Source: Bdellovibrionales bacterium RIFOXYD12_FULL_39_22 (GTDB lineage: Bacteria; Bdellovibrionota; Bacteriovoracia; Bacteriovoracales; Bacteriovoracaceae). Taken from it: a stretch of DNA of 64,000 nucleotides. Under the pieces are notes generated by a model that was not told where the DNA came from, did no database searches, and saw only the letters and a program-made list of their open reading frames with translations. The translations under genes and the position numbers were made by a program. This document shows, piece by piece, positions 61,723 to 64,000 of the stretch (within the stretch, counting starts at the first letter, position 1; each line of letters starts with the position of its first letter). The stretch covers positions 1 to 64,000 of the forward strand of contig MEQL01000049.1 of NCBI GenBank assembly GCA_001770205.1, in the 5' to 3' direction.

Positions 61723-62820
61723 ATGAAAATAGAAAGTTTATTTCACAAAAAATTACTTAAAAGTTCCCTCATCACCATTTTATTTCTATCCAAGCTGTCT
61801 CTTTGGGCGGCAATCCCTACCGTCGACGCTCTTTTTAGAAACAGCAACAATGCCGATCTGACAGGTAATTTAGTCAAGGCAAAACTCATTATTCGAGAGG
61901 CCAAGGAGAGCGAGACTGCCGGATCCGCAATGTCAAACGAAACGACAGCATCTGGCAGTGCCAGCGTCACTTCAAATGCCTCTTCCTTAGCAACAACTCC
62001 GTATTATTTTGAATTTATTTTTTCTGTTGCCGAGGGACGAATGGAAGTTTTACAGTTGGAATTTAGTCGCCCCTCGATGGAAAGTCGCTCTCTAAAAAAA
62101 GTCACCTACCTTCCCAACTTGCTCAAACGAATTAAAGAAGATGATCAAATTGTTAGCAGCTCATTTTACTCACTTTTAATGTCACTGGCGCTAAACGATT
62201 CTTCGGGGATGATGGCAACCATTTCTAAAATTCTACCTGGCCAGCAAAATAATCGACAATTATTAAATGAGAAAAAAGTCGAACTCTTAAAAAAATACCA
62301 GTCCTACTTAAGCGCCATTAAAAATGACCCTTCCAAAGAAGCAGATTTGCCCAACCCTATGCGCCCAGAAAATCCAGAAGAAATGGAGACGGTAAAATCT
62401 ATTCTTAAAGAAAATATGTATCTAACGGAAAGCAGCGTCAAAACCGTAAAATCTGATGACCAATTCTTTTGGCAAATAAGTGCAGAAGGACTTTCTGCTC
62501 TTTTTTATCAAGACACTCACCGCTTAAGAGCGTTCTCTGCCTCTTTAAATTCTAAAAGTGTTATCATCGATTGTGGAGAATACACGCTTTTTGACACTAT
62601 TCACGAAATGCCAAAAATTATTTTAATTACAAAGGTAGACGAGAATCGCAAAGTAGAAATTTCTATTAATTCCTTAAGTAACTCTACAGATAAAAATAAA
62701 AAATTTTATGATCGATACAAAGAATATAAGGAACTAGAAGATAAATTACTCAATCCAAAAGGACATAGGCCCATACAAGAAGATATCGATCGATCTCTTT
62801 TGGAAAATTTAATTTATTAG
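61723..62820 (+). CDS. exported protein, family unknown
   Basis: Encodes about 365 residues. The signal is preceded by a basic stretch (KIESLFHKKLLKSSLITILFLSKLSLWA). The mature part has a low-complexity Ser/Thr/Ala segment near residues 65-90 (SAMSNETTASGSASVTSNASS), then a helical domain. The pattern of an N-terminal sorting motif and the fragment YYFEFIFSVAEGRMEVLQLEFS suggests a periplasmic protein, but no family is recognised. The ATG at 61723 with AGGG is used in preference to a TTG at 61717. It is 20 bases upstream of priA, so probably the same transcript. Confidence 0.6.
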   Translation: MKIESLFHKKLLKSSLITILFLSKLSLWAAIPTVDALFRNSNNADLTGNLVKAKLIIREAKESETAGSAMSNETTASGSASVTSNASSLATTPYYFEFIFSVAEGRMEVLQLEFSRPSMESRSLKKVTYLPNLLKRIKEDDQIVSSSFYSLLMSLALNDSSGMMATISKILPGQQNNRQLLNEKKVELLKKYQSYLSAIKNDPSKEADLPNPMRPENPEEMETVKSILKENMYLTESSVKTVKSDDQFFWQISAEGLSALFYQDTHRLRAFSASLNSKSVIIDCGEYTLFDTIHEMPKIILITKVDENRKVEISINSLSNSTDKNKKFYDRYKEYKELEDKLLNPKGHRPIQEDIDRSLLENLIY

Positions 62821-62840
62821 AGCTGCTTTGGAGAGAACGA

Positions 62841-64000
62841 TTGTCCACACTTAAATACTGCGAGGTTACTCTTCGTTGTCCATTAAACAGCTCAATCCTT
62901 CTGTATTCATATCCAGAAGAAAGTGACTTCTCCTCTCTGTTAGCAACGGGTGTTGTCGTAGTTGCTCCTCTCAAGGGAGGCAGAACGCGCGCCGTCGTTT
63001 TACGTGCAGGCCTTAGCAAAGACGATTTTCCAGAATCAGAATTTGAAATTAAAGATCTCTTTGGCCTTGACCCTACTAATTTTGTAATCTCCACCACGGA
63101 ATTAGAAATCTATCAATGGATTTCACGTTATTATCACTATGATTTGGGGTTTTTAATTTTTGAAACGATCCCTAGCGCAATGGAGCGTCCTCGCAAGCTG
63201 AAATTTTCTCAGGGAAAAGGCCAGCCGCTTCCACATCCACTATCTTGGGCGCAATCAAATGTCGTAAATACAATTGAAAAAAAACTAACACTTGGACATT
63301 CGAAGTGGTTAATCCATGGAGTAACAGGAAGTGGGAAGACATATATCTATCTTGAGTTGATAAAAACAACTCTGGCCCAAGGATTTTCGGTTCTTTTTCT
63401 TCTGCCAGAAATAAATCTCACTCCACAGTTTATTGAAACCTTTGTTCAATACACCAATGTCCCAATCTATTCTTACAACAGCAGCATCAGCGAATCTGAT
63501 CGCTTTGGCCTTTGGCGACTTTTGCAAGAAGATGAAACTCCCAAATTAATTATTGGAGTTCGCAGCTCTGTCTTTCTTCCTGTAAAAAAACTTGGACTAA
63601 TTATTCTGGACGAAGAGCACGATCAATCTTTTAAACAAGAAGATCGCTGTCCTTATAGCGCGCGTGATGTGGCGCTAAAAAAAGGTAGCATTTTAAACAT
63701 CCCCGTCATTATGGGTTCGGCCACTCCCTCTATAGAGGTATTGCATAAATTTCTAACCGACAAGGCCTTTTTGCCCAACTACTTTCGCTTGAATGAACGA
63801 GTCTCTGGAGCTGCGCTGCCACAAATTTCTATTATAGATTCAAAGACTAATAAAACAAATGAATTTGATTCCACAATATGGCCTTTTAATAAAAACAGTA
63901 TTGACAAAATTAGTAGCGCTCTAGAGAAAAACGAGCAGGTTTTAGTTTTTATGAATAGCTTAGGTTATGCTACATTTTTTCAATGTAGAAGCTGTGGCCA
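62841..64000 (+). CDS. priA: primosomal protein N' (PriA), 5' part cut by window end
   Basis: The first 386 or so residues of replication-restart helicase PriA, read from a TTG at 62841 with GGAGAG seven bases upstream. The N-terminal DNA-binding domain is visible (LKYCEVTLRCPL, VVVVAPLKGGRTRAVV), the winged helix next, then the helicase core: Walker A GVTGSGKTYIYLEL, LLPEINLTPQF, GVRSSVFLPV, DEEH box ILDEEHDQSFKQEDRCPYSARDVA, and GSATPSIEVL. The first zinc-site cysteines (FQCRSCG) lie at the right edge. It reloads DnaB at stalled forks. The missing C-terminal half continues beyond 64000. Confidence 0.95.
   Translation, partial: MSTLKYCEVTLRCPLNSSILLYSYPEESDFSSLLATGVVVVAPLKGGRTRAVVLRAGLSKDDFPESEFEIKDLFGLDPTNFVISTTELEIYQWISRYYHYDLGFLIFETIPSAMERPRKLKFSQGKGQPLPHPLSWAQSNVVNTIEKKLTLGHSKWLIHGVTGSGKTYIYLELIKTTLAQGFSVLFLLPEINLTPQFIETFVQYTNVPIYSYNSSISESDRFGLWRLLQEDETPKLIIGVRSSVFLPVKKLGLIILDEEHDQSFKQEDRCPYSARDVALKKGSILNIPVIMGSATPSIEVLHKFLTDKAFLPNYFRLNERVSGAALPQISIIDSKTNKTNEFDSTIWPFNKNSIDKISSALEKNEQVLVFMNSLGYATFFQCRSCG

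Overview
The window is a roughly 36-38% G+C bacterial chromosome segment from a Gram-negative, diderm organism. LptF/G permease, beta-barrel proteins, many lipoproteins and a DAP-type MurE support this. The neighbourhood SRP RNA-dnaX-ybaB-recR-roadblock-like-mglA-rsmH-ftsL-ftsI-murE-murF, together with many secreted proteins of unknown family, suggests a Bdellovibrionota-like predator or relative, perhaps of the Bacteriovorax side. This placement is an inference from gene content, not from a phylogeny.

Layout. (1) 1-6.5 kb is accessory DNA: short minus-strand genes separated by copies of a ~130-bp interspersed repeat, a dead IS110-family insertion sequence that keeps its non-coding leader (candidate bridge RNA region), and a type IV (AbiE-like) toxin-antitoxin pair whose nucleotidyltransferase toxin is broken while the antitoxin gene and its promoter/operator look intact. 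(2) 6.9-17.6 kb: a large secreted protein with a possible Cys/His catalytic pair, xanthine dehydrogenase (xdhA-xdhB) coupled to an ankyrin-repeat protein, a carbohydrate-module esterase and an orphan sensor kinase. (3) 17.7-23.6 kb: scpA-scpB and a site-2 protease on the minus strand, a Nudix hydrolase and two envelope proteins on the plus strand. (4) 23.6-35.2 kb: two lipoprotein genes sharing a domain (the second carries a premature stop), peptidase E, an RND pump, a lone secretin-N-like protein, initiator tRNA with a strong terminator, a pectate-lyase-fold lipoprotein. (5) 35.4-46.4 kb: HD-domain protein, 4.5S RNA, then one long plus-strand operon linking DNA replication and repair (dnaX, ybaB, recR), the MglA polarity GTPase with a roadblock-like partner, and the start of the division/cell-wall cluster. 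(6) 46.4-51.5 kb: three overlapping envelope genes, a small secreted protein and a long coiled-coil protein. (7) 51.7-61.7 kb: a minus-strand series hutH-hutU, rpe, fmt, def, a glycosyltransferase, an LptF/G permease, a CFI-box-like protein and a barrel protein. (8) 61.7-64 kb: a secreted protein and the 5' part of priA, cut by the window end.

The most noteworthy observations are the cassette-like array with its structured repeat (near 346-3385), the decayed toxin beside an intact antitoxin, an A10 run in dnaX placed exactly where slippage would release a gamma-like clamp-loader subunit, and a strong excess of the palindrome GGCC in core genes that is much weaker in the accessory block. No database search was possible; all family calls rest on motifs read by eye.
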